Of a stretch of DNA of 64,000 nt, positions 11,395 through 23,320 are shown one piece after another. Source of the DNA: Beta vulgaris subsp. vulgaris (Eukaryota > Streptophyta > Magnoliopsida > Caryophyllales > Amaranthaceae); NCBI RefSeq assembly GCF_026745355.1, contig NC_079203.1, positions 5,801,352-5,865,351 of the forward strand. Reading direction: 5' to 3'. The notes beneath the pieces were generated by a model that did no database searches, was not told where the DNA came from, and worked only from the letters and a program-made list of their open reading frames with translations. Every line of letters begins with the position of its first letter. Position 1 is the stretch's first letter. The position numbers and the translations under genes are program-made.

Positions 11395-14300
11395 CAAAAC
11401 AGTAAGTTATCACTTCTTGCCTCTCTTAGGTGGTGCTTGACTGGTTGAAGCTCCATCTGCCTTGGAAGTCTTCTTGGCTCTCTTATGTGCTGCTTGACTG
11501 GTGGAAGCTCCATCTGCATCTGCCTTTCTCTTGGCCCTTTTCCCTTCCCTTTATCAGTCCCACAGGTTCTGGAGTTGTGGCCCACTTGCATTTTTTGCAC
11601 CTAACTGAGTTGTGCCTCTTCCCTTTCTTAGCTTCATTAGGCCTTCTCCTTCTTTGCTTGACAGGTCTGCCAGGTGGTCTCTTGACATCAGGTGGTGCAA
11701 TGTGAGGGAGGTTGAAGTCAGGCCATTGAGTGGGGTCAGGCATAGGGTGGATATGCTCCCCATATGTGAGCTTGTATGCTGCCCCCTTGAAAAATGGGGA
11801 TACAAAATCATCAGGCTCAAGCCTTTGATTGAATATAACCCTTAGAGCATGTTTGCAAGGGATGCCTGAGCCTTGCCATTTCCCACACCCACACTTGTAG
11901 TTTGTAAGTGTAATAGGGAAGCTGACATCGCCATCCCTAACCTCATACTTACCACCTCCACATGATGTGGCATAGCAGAACCTTGACTCATCACTCCTTG
12001 TTTCTAATATCCTCTTTGCATAGTCTGTGAGATCAGTAGGACCTATGTCCACAGCTTTATCAAACCTTGCCCCAGTCCTCGTCATGCACCATATTCTTAT
12101 TTCTGAAATAAAACCATCAGGAAAATACTATTTTTAATTCAGTGGTGGTGATTAAAAGAAGTCCAAATGGTAGAAAGAGTAAACCATTACCTTCAAGCAG
12201 GGTGATCACAGGTAAGTCCCTGTAAGGCTTAGTGCAGGCATTGAAAGATTCCACAAAATTTATGGTGTTGTGATCACAACAAACACCACTGTCAAAGAAT
12301 GCTCAGTACACTTCTCCAAATACTCAACAGCTTTGGGATTGAAACTTGGCTATCTTCTCCATAGCCTTAGTGTAAACATATTGGTTGTAAGCATCAGCTG
12401 CTGTCCAAAATAGTTTGTGGAAGGTTGTCCCACTAAAGCCTTCATTCTTGCAGTTGCTGTAGAGATGTTGGCAACAAATTCTCCTTGTTGCCTGAGGAAG
12501 AACATCATAAAGTGCTGAGTCAACTCCCTGAAAATAAGAAAACAAATAAGTTAAAGCCAATAAGTTAAACAATTTCATGAAATAAACACAAAGAGTTAAG
12601 GATGTTACCCTCATCCTATCACTAATGAAGGTCCAATCAGTCCTCTTGCACCCTTCTTGCTGGAATATAAGTTTGAGATTGCTGAAGAAGTAGCTCCAAG
12701 AGTCAATGCTCTCAGTTGGCACAATAGCATAGGCAATGACAAAAAGTTCATTGTTGCCATCTATGCTAACTGCTGTCAACATAACCCCCTTGTAGTTGCC
12801 ACTAAGATGTGCTCCATCTATCCCAATAATGGGCCTGCACCCCCTAATGAAGCCCTTAATCTGAGCACTGAAGGCTATGAAGCAACTCTTAAATTTGGGC
12901 TGACTTTGGGCTGTGTCCCCTATCCAGCTGATGAGGGCATAACTCCCTGGGTTTGTTTCCTTAACGACCTCAACATACCTAGGAAGCAGCCCATATGCCT
13001 CATCAAAGCCCCCATACAGTTCCACCCTTGCCATGCTCCTAACCTTATACGACAACCTTCTTTTGACCCTCAACCTATACCTACTCATGCAGACTCTTTG
13101 TAGGGACTCAACTGGAATGTCTGGGTTCCCCCTAACCTCATCAGCCAACTTGTTGCAAAGCCACTTTGATGTTACCATGGGGTTCTCCTCAAGTCTACCA
13201 CAAGTAGTATGCTCACCCCTAAGTGTCTTTATTGCCCAAGATACATCATCACTCATAATTGATGCATGTATCCTCCATTCACAACACTCCATAATGCAAG
13301 TTATTGTGAATCTCTTCCTATCAGCCTTCTCTGTGTTCAATCCAAACCCCTCCTGTATACAGAAATCCCTCAAAACCTGTAGGAACTCCTCTTTGTTAGG
13401 GAAGATAAGCCAAGGCTGCAATTTTATTGATCCAAATGATGCTTCCCTCCAAATTTTCCCATTTTCATACAACTTATCTGTTGCTGCACTCCCATCAAGG
13501 TGATCCTCAAACTCTTTGTCACCTATCTCATCCTCAGCATCAATTATGATTTCATCCTCTATGAAATCGGTTTCAAATATGTCATCCCCATTGTTGTCAT
13601 CATCATCCAACAGCTCAAAATCTTCATCACTCTCACCCTAACTAGACTCCTCACTCACCTCAGGTTGGCTCTCAATTACCTTCCCCCTAGACCTAGTATT
13701 CCTAACATCAGCTTTCATCTTAGGTCTTGGAATCCCAAACTTAACAGCAGTGCTTTTAGACATCCTAAACCCAGCAGGCCTTGTCCTAGAAGGACCTTTC
13801 TTGGATGACTGTCCTTCTTTGCTTGGAGGAGGTTCTGTTGAGGGGGGTTGTGAAGGTGCACGTTGTGTTGAGTGTTGTTCAGTTGAGGGTGGTGGTGTTG
13901 AGTGTTGTTCAGTTGAGGGTGGTGGTGTTGAGTGGTGTGGAGGTGAGTAAAGTGGTGGTGAAAGAGTAGGAGGGCTAGGTGGTGGAGGTAGAGGTGAGGG
14001 GGGTTGTGAAGGTGTGGCAATTGGAGGTGAAGGAGATGGTGTTGGGTGGTTAGGTGGACTGACAGGTGGAGGTGAAGGAGGTGGTGTTGGGTGGTTAGGT
14101 GGACTGACAGGTGGAGGTGAGGGAGGTTGTTGTGGTTCTGAATGGGTGGCAGTTGGGGGTGAGTTGTTAGGTGGAGATGTAGGTGGTGGTGATGGTTGGT
14201 TTTGTGACTGTGGGGGTTGTGAATCCCCAGGAAATACCTCAACATACTCTTGTGAGGAGTAAACCCTCACATACTCACACACAACCTCAGGTGCATCAGC

Positions 14301-14901
14301 ATCCCTAACTGGGACCTCCATAGCCACTAGGAAACTCCTTAACTCCTCTATTTCCCTTTCTTCCTCCTCCTGTTTTTTCAATCTTTCCTCCTCTTCAGCC
14401 TGTTTTTTCAATCTTTCCTCCTCTTCTTCCCTCTCCTTCCTTAACCTCTCCTCATAAAGTCTCCTCTGTTCTATTACCTTCCTCTCAGCTTGTTCCTTCA
14501 AAGCTAAGTATGACATAAACACTACACTAGGTTTATCTGTTTCCTCTACCCAAAGTTCTATGGTGTCACTACCCCAATACATATCCCACAACTTTATCAA
14601 CTCAAGGTCAGATGCAAGCTCTGTTTTCCTATTTGTTCTAGGCCCTCTTGAATAACAACCTAAATGCTTTGGGTAAGTACACACTTTGCTTCTCAGATTC
14701 AGTTACTATATCCTCAAACAACCCAATCAAATGACACAAGTCAGTGTCACTAACCCTAACATCAAAGTCACTAGAACCATAATGCAACAACAACCACACA
14801 GCTATCATCCTAACACATGCACAAGAAACGAACAACAAAAAAAATTCAAATTTAATCAAAATTCTTAATGTAGTGTATACCAAACAAACGCATAAACCCA
14901 A
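11395..14901 (-). pseudogene. MULE transposase (MuDR type), broken
   Basis: Reading on the minus strand: an N-terminal region (WLLLHYGSSDFDVRV) at about 14700-14850; a frameshift near 14690; an E/K-rich coiled coil; a long proline-rich tandem repeat (SPPPVSPPNHPTPP) at about 13850-14210; an in-frame TAG at 13638-13640; an acidic stretch; a MuDR DNA-binding-like domain (about 13200-13480); and the MULE catalytic domain with GIDGAHLSGNYKGVMLTAVS and DRMR..GVDSALYDVLPQATRRICCQH. Introns fit at 12528-12608 (81 nt) and 12103-12190. Frameshifts lie near 12343 and 12295. A SWIM zinc finger (CGCGKWQGSGIPCKH) follows at about 11850-11895. A last frameshift near 11590 splits a CCHC zinc knuckle (CKKC..VGHNSRTC). 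These lesions rule out a functional full-length protein. Confidence 0.9.
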
Positions 14902-15784
14902 AAATCAACCCTAAACAAATTGCGACTAAATTTTAACTTACCTGAGTTCGAATTTTGTACAAAATTTTGAATTTTGACCACCGCAAAACTTTCGAAAATG
15001 CTTCCTCTAAGTTGCTCTTCAAAACAAATGTGTCCTCGAGTTCAGTTGTCGAAGAAATTCACTCGCGAAAATCGTTTTCAGTGGGTTAATTCTAGGTTTT
15101 TCCTTGATTTGTGATGAACAATGTTTAGGGAGAGAAGAAGATGAAGGGCCCTAAATTTTTGGTTGCATAAACTGCTAGAGGATTACGTGTCCAGCACCTG
15201 ACAAACTGCCGCCAAAACACTTAATACTAAGTAAGGGTAATCTTGTAAATAAAGGCTAACGGAGAAATAACGGACGTTAAAAAAAGGGTATTTGGTGCAC
15301 AAAAAGTAAATGTCAGGGGTATATGGTGAATTGTTGAAACATTGAGGGTATACTGTGAATTTCTTGATTTATCAGGGGTATTTGGTGAAAAAACCGAAAA
15401 AAAAATCATTTTATTCAACTTCATCATTATCTTCTGTAAAATTTGTAGCCTTTTGTTAGGTAAAAACATGCATGTTGGACAAATTGTTTGACTTAATATA
15501 GAAATTTTAAGTTACCCCTTTTTTTTAAAAAAAGGAAAGGTGTTGTGCATTATCTAAGAGATGGCCAAATCATCCCTGAGTACATAAGACACAACTTGAG
15601 GAGGGACATGACACTCCCTTTTAAACATGCAAAATGCATAACAAATAAGGGAATTGTGTATGGCTTGTCCAACAATGCATAAATTAGGTCAAATTTTATG
15701 TTGCAAAATTAAAATTTTCATACTTGCTTGTAGCACAAATTCGTAATTGTTTGGGTGGACCAACAATTACCACAAAGTGTCTTA

Positions 15785-16402
15785 GGGCCTTTTCTTTTCG
15801 GCATAAAACAGCTGAACTGAACTGGACTGATTAGAGCTAAACTGAACTGAACTAAACTGATTCGAGCTGAACTGAACTGAATTGAATTAAATTAAATTAA
15901 ATTAAATTAAATTGAATGTAATAAATTTATAAATAATATTTAAACAATAATAATATGAATATTAAATAATTATTATAATGATAATTAATAATCATGAATA
16001 ATAATAATAGTATTTTGGATAATTTTTAAATGATAGTTATAAATAAATAATATTAATAATCATAAATTAATAATAATAAAATAATTAATGATAATAATGA
16101 TAATTAATAATAAATATTTTATATTATTTGTATTAATATATTAATACTTGATGATGATATATAATAACAATAATATCTAAGAAGTAAATTAATATTACTA
16201 TTTTAATAATTAGATTTAATAATATTTAGTAATAAAAATAATGATTGGGTTGGACCGCGAAAATTACATCATAAACCGTCTTGACGCGATTTGATTGGTT
16301 TATGGGCTAAAAAACGTGAATTTATTTGTGCTTTGACCTAAATCATGTTCCTCCTAATAATAATAGATAACAGTAAAGCTATAATAAACAAATAATATAT
16401 AG

Positions 16403-16488
<86 letters not shown>

Positions 16489-16510
16489 GCAACAGCAGCA
16501 ACAGCAGCAA

Positions 16511-16554
<44 letters not shown>

Positions 16555-16580
16555 ACAACAGCAACAACAACAACAACAAC

Positions 16581-16619
<39 letters not shown>

Positions 16620-16824
16620 TAATAGTAATGATATAAAAATAAATAATAATAATAATAATAAGAGTAATTAGTAAAATAAATTATACCAACATAATAATAG
16701 TATTTAACAAAATGGTTATAAAGGAATGGAGCTTAACTGAACTGAGTTGAATTGAACTGATTGGAGTTGAACTGAACTGATTGGAGCCGAACTGAACTGA
16801 AAATAAGATGGGGAGAAGAGACTC
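15785..16824. mobile_element. PIF/Harbinger-like non-autonomous element, copy with expanded microsatellite
   Basis: Flanked by TTA (15782-15784 and 16825-16827). The left end is GGGCCTTTTCTTTTCGGCAT followed by CTGAA pentamers. The right end is pentamers followed by AAGATGGGGAGAAGAGACTC. The interior shares the order of motifs seen in the copies at 321 and 1219, including GATTGGGTTGGACCGCGAAA and TTGACGCGATTTGATTGGTT. The three units are clearly one family. Confidence 0.65.
16404..16614. repeat. (CAA)n/(CAG)n/(AAT)n compound microsatellite
   Basis: About 175 bp of CAA with interspersed CAG triplets is followed by AAT repeats. On the minus strand it gives a poly-leucine frame, which is an artefact of the repeat. 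Confidence 0.95.
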
Positions 16825-16827
16825 TTA

Positions 16828-17557
16828 TTGGATACAATTAACAACCAAATTAAATAGTCATGCACACCAATTGTCGTGATAAATTCCATGGGCTAAAATC
16901 TAATAGGCAGGTCTATTATTAAATTTAATGCACACTTCTACTGGAATAATCCTAACATCATTCATTTTTATTAGGCCATGGTATCATACTCCCTACAACC
17001 TAGATTAGTTGCAACGTTTTGTTCTTTCGTGGTCAAATATGATATGTAATCCATTTTTTTCACTAATATGTATAAAATGTAATCATGTGGAATCTTTCTA
17101 AATAATTGGAATGTGTATTTTTGTAATATTAACTTCTTATGAACTTCATTTGATTTTTATTTGTTGCAATATTTGATGTCTACACACTATTTAGTGCACT
17201 ACTTTGATCCTGAATATCTATACATATGTATAAGTAAAAATTATAAAAAGTTGATACTATGACAGTACACATTAAGATGAAGCAAATAATATTACACTTG
17301 ACTATTTTTCTTATATATTGGTGAGATAATACATGATAAATTTGAGTGGTTACTATTCAAATGTTGTAACTAGTTAAAACTAGAAGAAGGATTTTAGTAA
17401 TACATAATGAAAGATTCTGATATGGTGAAAGTAGTTTCTCAGAGAGTACAGAAAACAAATATTGTAACTAATAATTTGAGATGTGTGAAGCATGATAGGA
17501 TATGTTTGTTAAGAAGTTCAATAATTTGTGTTCGTTAATACAATGTGCAATGTTGTA
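16828..17557. other. Intergenic, no gene seen
   Basis: AT-rich sequence without supported features. A CTCCCTACAACC motif at about 16990 resembles a degenerate MITE end, but I found no convincing partner. Confidence 0.5.
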
Positions 17558-17816
17558 CTCCTTCCGTCTCCATTTATTCTTCTGATTTAGAATCTTGATA
17601 GTATTCACGATTGGAGATGATCTTTTAAATTATTTTCAACGGATGATGAAAAAGATATAGTCATGTGTGATCTTCTTTGATTCGTCTCAATGAGTACTTT
17701 ATTAAACTTTAATCATTATAATTTTTACTAATACACAATGAAAAATATTTAAGATCAAAGACGTCATTGACAAGCGTAAAAGTCGAAATACAAAGAATAA
17801 AAAGAAAAAGAGGGAG
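17558..17816. mobile_element. Stowaway-type MITE
   Basis: Starts CTCCTTCCGTCTCCATTTAT and ends AAAAAGAAAAAGAGGGAG, with TA on both sides. The interior resembles the other Stowaway copies in the window. The right end is degenerate. Confidence 0.75.
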
Positions 17817-17909
17817 TATTATGTTTCTTTCATATTTTATTTGATAGTTTACCCTAGATGATGCACACCGATTTTTAATATGTATTCAAACATCACATAC
17901 TAATATATA

Positions 17910-18155
17910 CTCCTTTCGTCTCATAATATAATGTTTTTTACAAGGTCTCCAATATGTACCTTTGACTTTTGAAATATTCAATTATTAGTAACAATTAACA
18001 AAAATTGATATTATGATACTACACATGGAGGTGAATCTAACAAAATCGCACATGAGTATGTTTTTTTGTATATTTTAATGAAAAGATTTTCCAAAAATTT
18101 TAAAGTTTGACCCAACCAACAATTAAACATACACTGTTTTAAAGGATGGAGGGAG
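17910..18155. mobile_element. Stowaway-type MITE
   Basis: Starts CTCCTTTCGTCTCATAATAT and ends AAAGGATGGAGGGAG, flanked by TA. The internal order matches the copy at 2724-2979 (AAGGTCTCCA, CTTTGACTTTTGAA, AAAGTTTGACC). Confidence 0.85.
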
Positions 18156-18343
18156 TAAAATATTTTATCGTACATATATGACTTGTGCTCATTTATATAA
18201 ATTTTAAACATGATTAGTATAGTTTTCATAATGACTAAGTTTATGAGAGTCTTTAATAAGAGAACGTATTGTGTCGGACTCGTCCGACGCAATATTCTCG
18301 TCGGACGACTTCAGTTAGAAGCACTTGTGCTTCAGTTAGACTT

Positions 18344-18590
18344 ACTTGGGTTTCAGTTGGTCTTTATTTTTTTTCAGGTAGTCTTCATTTTTTTTCAAGT
18401 AGTCTTCATTTTTTTTCAGGTAGTCTTCATTTTGTTTTCAGTTAGTCTTCTTTTTTCGTTTGGTTTTTGTACTTCAGTTAGACTTATTTTGGGTTTCAGT
18501 TGGTCTTTATTCTTTTTCAGGTAGTCTTCATTTTTTTTCAGGTAGTCTTCATTTTTTTCCAGGTAGTCTTCATTTTTTTTCAGGTAGTCC
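18344..18590. repeat. Minisatellite with unit near 21-22 bp
   Basis: Repeated units of TTTTTTTTCAGGTAGTCTTCA occur in two blocks (18360-18440 and 18510-18590). They are followed at 18590-18650 by inverse-related AACTGAAA-AAACAAAGT units, so the region can fold back on itself. It lies inside the Pack-MULE. Confidence 0.85.
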
Positions 18591-18699
18591 AACTGAAAAA
18601 AAACAAAGTCCAACTGAAAGAAAACAAAGATTAACTGAAAAGAAAACAAAACACTTACCTCTACATTCTCTCACTTTCTCCTTCTTCTTCATTATTAAA

Positions 18700-18940
18700 C
18701 AACACAACGAGGCCTGTACCAATTCTTTGTAGATAAGTGATGCCCATTTCAGTGTTTGTCAATTTTCTTGAGAGTGGGAGTATGATGTGGTTGTATAATG
18801 GTGCGAGTACCATGATGAAAATGACCGGGAACACTGGAAGTGATGCTGGTGGGGCTGTTAAGGAACCGAGTTTTGTGTTCATTGTTGTGGCTTGTTGGAC
18901 TGAGAAGGTGGAGAGTTGAGCAAGACAACAGTTCAGCATT
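18700..18940 (-). pseudogene. Captured fragment of an NPF (NRT1/PTR family) transporter
   Basis: Within a 160-codon frame (18661-19143, minus strand) the segment IMLNCCLAQLSTFSVQQATT ... APPASLPVFPVIFIM ... NTEMGITYLQRIGTGLV matches the central part of plant NPF nitrate/peptide transporters. That part contains a conserved STFSVQQ motif, a membrane helix and MGI(T)xLQRIG(I)G. Sequence on both sides does not match the family. Only about 80 residues of a protein that normally has roughly 550-620 are present. This is a transduplicated fragment inside the Pack-MULE. Whether the longer frame is expressed cannot be told. Confidence 0.85.
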
Positions 18941-19262
18941 ATGGTGAAGATAGCGGGCAACCACAGCAGCAAGTGCACCAAACACAAGAATGTAGAAAAC
19001 CTCCATTGTTGTTTTCTCACTCGATCTGCTTCAGCTTTTCTACCGCCAGTTTTAGAGAGAGAGAATGAATGATGCAGAGAGGAGAGAGAAATAGGGAGAA
19101 TTAAAGAGAGAAAGATGAACAGAGAAGGGGTGCTTGTTAACAAATTTAAATGCGACTATAACAAATCTGTAGCGGCCATTTGAGTATTGGGCTCAGCCCG
19201 TCTGACAGTAAGTATTGGTCAGACGGTCTGACCCAATACTTTCACCTTTAATAAACAATAAA

Positions 19263-19862
19263 TTTTAACCAACACATACTACTACCATTAGTATATCATT
19301 CCATAGTAATTGCGATAGCTTGACCGACAATGGTCAATACATGAATTTAAGCCTAATATCTCTAGTTATCTATTAGTAATATTATGAAATGGTGTTGCGT
19401 TAAAAAATACATCAAATAAAATCCTTAAACATATTCTTTATTAACATTTGGTTTTTATACGTTAGTAAAAAAATAAGGTCAAAGTGGTCATATCAATAGT
19501 GTAGAAGTCAAACTATTACAACTAATATACTTGAACGAAAAAATAGCACAATCATATTTTAAGGTTGCACATATTAATCATATTAATTATCATCATTTAT
19601 ATTCTCCTATTTTCAAACTAAAAATTTATAATCGTTAAATTTACATAACGCATTATCGAAGCCAAAAACTAGTTAAATAAACAAAAACAAAACGAGGGAA
19701 CCGAGAAGTGTCCTCAAGAAAAAGAGGAAAAACTTTGTCTATCCACCGGGTAATCTACCCACTAAGAGATATGCATTAATAATCAGTGGAGTCCACCTAA
19801 GCAAAATTATTTATTTATTTTTTGTCTATTTCTAATGGGTAGTTTACCTAGTGGCTAGATGT
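19263..19862. other. Intergenic, no gene seen
   Basis: AT-rich sequence between the Pack-MULE and the tandem array. No coding or transposon signature is supported. Confidence 0.5.
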
Positions 19863-21056
19863 AGGGGTGTTTATTTCGGATATTCGATCTGATCTGAAAT
19901 TTTGGATCTGGAAAAATACGACCCAAATCTGGCCCGAAAATTTTCAAATTGGAATATATCGGATATCCGGCCTTGAAAACGGATATTTCGGATAGAATAT
20001 CCGAAAATATATGAACAAATCCCAAAACTTTTAGTGTTTCATATACTTTTGGATATTTAAAAACGAAGATTTTCGATCTGAACGACCTTGAAAAATTTAT
20101 GGATATCCAATCTAAAACAGTCGAGAACCAAAATCCAGATCGGATATCCGATATATTAAATCGAAGCGACCGGACCGCGGATCGAAACGGGTATTTATGA
20201 ACAACCCCTTGATAGGTAGCAATCTTCGAAAAAAAAGGAACTGGAGAAGTAGAAACATATTGTCAAGTATACAGATCCACAAACCGGGTTAACGGATCTT
20301 TCAACAACTCCTCTCGCCAAAGACAGGCAGACAACCACCTATTTCCGTAACACCAAAAATATAAAACAATTTTCTTTGCTCAAACAGTGGCGGATCTTAA
20401 CCTACTTTTTAGGGGGTGCCGAGTAACTAAACTAAATGTTGAGCTTTTAATTTTTTTTTTAAAGTTGATCAAAATACATAACACACAAATTTATGGCTAC
20501 AATGAAATTTTAGCTAATATATATTGTTCTAAACAGCTAAAACTCAATATTTAAATTTTGTTGTCCATTTATTTGTTTGATCAGCATTATAAATTGTTCA
20601 AAATTGAAACAATAACTCATTAGTAAATGGTTAGCTTCTCAACAATTGAAGGAATAGTTCATTAGAAACTCATTTTTTTTAAGAAATCAAAGTACGAAAT
20701 TCCTTTGAGCAAGTCTTTTCTAAGTATTTTACAATAAAGTTGTTGAAAGATTTTTTTTTTTTTTTGCTTTAAAGGAGTCATCAAATGAGTTTTAATTAAG
20801 TTAATTAAGTCCCCTCAAAAAAAAAAAATTGAGTTAATTAAGTCCTATATAGCCAAGAGGCATTTTAACTAAAAAGTGTTACTTTTATTCAAGGTGACCC
20901 ATTTGAGGCAAAGAAAAACTCATATCTCCCTATTGTAATAACTAATACAGTGTTTTATGAGATTTTGTAATTGCTTTCTTAACTCATAACCAACAAAAGA
21001 AAAATAAAGTAACATTGATATCACACCAATTTTTTTCAATAAAATTTTACTTTATA

Positions 21057-21373
21057 CTCCCTCCGTTTCCTAAAGATTTTCCTTGTTACTGTTCCTACAG
21101 ATACTAAGGAGGATCCACTTGTGTGGGGTGTAGGGTGGGTAAAGTAGGAGAGAGAAAGAGGTTAAGATAAATAAACAAATAAAACGGGGTTAAAGTAGGA
21201 GAGAGAAAGGGAGTAAAATTGAATTAATAATGTAATGGTGGACCATATGATATGGATATGAGAGAGTAAAAAGGAGAAAACAAATTCCAAATAAGGAATA
21301 AAGTAAAAGAGGGAAGATCTTTTGGAACCGCACTAAAACGGAAAGAGTGAAGATCTTTAGGAAACGGAGGGAG
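21057..21373. mobile_element. Stowaway-type MITE
   Basis: Ends CTCCCTCCGTTTCCTAAAGA and its inverse TCTTTAGGAAACGGAGGGAG form a near-perfect inverted repeat, flanked by TA. It is 317 bp and non-coding. Confidence 0.9.
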
Positions 21374-21509
21374 TAATTGTTAGCAATGTATTTTGAGAAT
21401 TTTTTTATAGAGTCTTGATTAGAGTTGGACAAATATGAAAAATGAAGCAAATCTGCAAATTATAAGGAAATAGAAACAATTAATGTAAAAAGACTTCTCA
21501 AAATAAATA

Positions 21510-21600
21510 CTTCTTCCGTTTTGAATTAAATGCAACAAAAGAATATTTTATGTCTCACAAATAATATATTTTTGTTGCATTTAATTTGAAACGGAAGAAG
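21510..21600. mobile_element. Short foldback MITE
   Basis: CTTCTTCCGTTTTGAATTAA and its inverse at the right end leave almost no unique interior (91 bp). TA flanks both ends. A sister copy lies at 31071-31161 in unit 5 of the array. Confidence 0.85.
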
Positions 21601-21756
21601 TAAAATGAAAAATGTCAACTCATAGCTCTCTATAGACAATTGTAATAACTATTCTACGAGATTTTGTAATTGCTTTCGTAACTCATAACCAACAAAAGAA
21701 AAAAAAAAGTAACATTGATATTACACCAATTTTTTTCAATGAATTTTTACTTTATA

Positions 21757-22008
21757 TTCCCTCTATCCCAAAATATAGTTTCTGTTTCTTTTTGCACAGT
21801 CTTCAAGATGTACCTTTGACCTACAATAACTTCTGTTTCGTATTAGTAAAAACTATATAAAGATACTATAAATGTGCACATTGTGACGAATCTAACAAGA
21901 CCCAACATGGGTATGTTTTTTATATACATTGGTGAGAGTATTTGGTCAACGTTTTTAAACTTTAACTCTCAAATAAGAAATAGAAACTATATTTTGAGAT
22001 GGAGGGAG
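21757..22008. mobile_element. Stowaway-type MITE
   Basis: Left end TTCCCTCTATCCCAAAATAT and right end ATATTTTGAGATGGAGGGAG are related inverses, next to TA. A sister copy lies at 31317-31571. Truncated right halves of the same family also occur near 22130-22230, 24190-24300, 26890-26975, 28840-28935 and 36700-36795. Confidence 0.85.
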
Positions 22009-23320
22009 TAATTGTTAGGAATATATTTTGAGAAAAAAAAAATGAAAGAATATTGATTAAAGTTGGACAAATATAATAAATGAAGCAAATATGTAAATTA
22101 AAAGGAAATAGAACCAATTAATGGTTAATATGAATATGTTTTTTATATACATTACTAAGAGTATTAGTCAAAAAATTTAAACTTAAAATCCCAAAATAGA
22201 AATATAAACCATATTTTGAGACGGAGGGAGTAATTGTTAGGAATATATTTTGAAAAAAAAAAAAAAGAATATTGATTAGAGTTGGACAAATATAATAAAT
22301 GAAGCAAATATGCAAATCAAAACAATTAATGGTAAAATGTGGGGTTTCGAACATTACTCCTGCACGCCCTCCCCGCCCCTTAAACCCTAATAGATTTAAA
22401 CCCTCCTCGATACGCTTCGTCTTCTTTTCCCAGATTAATTAATTAATGATTTACTCTAATTACAGATTAATTAACTTACCACTTCTTTGTTTGAGGGGAA
22501 TTAACTTACAACTTAATATAATAGAAAACATATTATACAATAATAATTAATAAAGGATGAATTAATAATTATATACATATTAGTTTATATAAAAAGGGAA
22601 AGGAAAAGAGAAGGTAACCACCGGAACCACCGGCGACCAACGATGCTAACCAAGTCGCGACCCTCGACTGCTCGGTTAGACAGCGCGGCACCTCGCGTGC
22701 TTCTTGACGACCCCCGCACGCTCAAACGCAGCTACGAGCACAACCACGACCCACGCACGTTCGAACACCGAACAATCTTTCCCTCTCTTCGCACAACGTC
22801 GCACAATCCGACGCTCGCACAACCCCTCGCACGCCTCGCACAGTCCGACTCTTGCACAAGCCCTCGCACGCCTCGCACAGTTCGACTCTCGCACAAGCCC
22901 TCACCCACTCATCGCTTGTCGCACAGCTTTCGCACGCCCAACCTCGTCGAAGGCGACGAGATTCCGAGGAGATTGACGAGGCAGAAGGAAAGATAGAGGA
23001 GAGAATTTGAGAGAGACAAGAACACGACTGAGAAAGAGAGAGACGACTGAGAGGGATTTTCTCTTTTTTTTTCCTTTCCTGTTTATAGTGTGGCCATCCT
23101 AAGTCTAATAGGACTTGGTTTATTTTATTTATTCCGAAATTAAAATAAACCGCACGATAATAGCATTACGTTATAATTGTAAGCTTACTCAAACTGTATT
23201 ATTATTATATTTATATTTTTGTATATAATACTAAAATAATTTTCAATCATATTCTTTATATTTTGTTATTTGTAAACAATAACTAAAAAAATACGGAGTA
23301 CATACCTAGTGGCTAGATGT

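Larger units (their letters stand above)
10510..15396. mobile_element. Mutator-like element (MULE) with long terminal inverted repeats
   Basis: The left end CGGTTTTTTCACCAAATACC (10510 on) is matched in inverse at the right end (GGTATTTGGTGAAAAAACCG, to 15396). The similarity continues for over 100 bp inward on each side (CCCCTGAC, TTCACAATATACCCTCAATG and TTCACCATATACCCC all recur inverted). Nine A residues flank each side, consistent with a 9-bp target duplication, although poly-A makes this uninformative. The element carries a degraded MULE transposase on the minus strand and a GRF zinc finger gene on the plus strand. At 4887 bp, the size fits a formerly autonomous element. Confidence 0.9.
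18260..19245. mobile_element. Pack-MULE carrying an NPF transporter fragment
   Basis: A perfect 9-bp direct repeat (CTTTAATAA) flanks the element at 18251-18259 and 19246-19254, the target duplication length of Mutator elements. The left end begins GAGAACGTATTGTGTCGGAC and the inverse of the right end begins GTGAAAGTATTGGGTCAGAC. Just inside each end is a short palindrome (GTCGGAC/GTCCGAC on the left, GTCAGAC/GTCTGAC on the right). The interior holds a minisatellite and a piece of an NPF (NRT1/PTR) transporter gene. There is no transposase, so it is non-autonomous. Confidence 0.9.
19863..23320. repeat. Tandem array unit 1 (longest without a Helitron)
   Basis: Begins with the foldback segment AGGGGTGTTTATTTCGGATA ... 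TATTTATGAACAACCCCTTG. It continues with GTGGCGGATCTTAACCTACT ... GGGGGTGCCGAG (hAT-like left end), several Stowaway copies, then GTGGGGTTTCGAACATTACT and ACGCCCTCCCCGCC, the TTAAACCCTAA leader-like motif, a GC-richer block (22618-23000) and GGACTTGGTTTATTTTATTT. The same order recurs in the next four units. Small open frames in the GC-rich block (22643-22996) are repetitive (SHNPT, TLAQ) and not convincing as genes. Confidence 0.85.

Noticed and set aside
13715..14262. Long frames in other phases over the proline-rich repeat (H/L-rich on minus, G-rich on plus)
   Set aside because: They are shadows of the repetitive SPPP-coding sequence of the transposase gene.
16379..16582. Poly-leucine open frame on the minus strand
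   Set aside because: It is the translation of a CAA/CAG microsatellite within a PIF-like element; no gene context.
22643..22996. 117-codon frame in the GC-richer block of array unit 1
   Set aside because: It is repetitive, frames are open on both strands, and the sister units have deletions that break it. No family resemblance.
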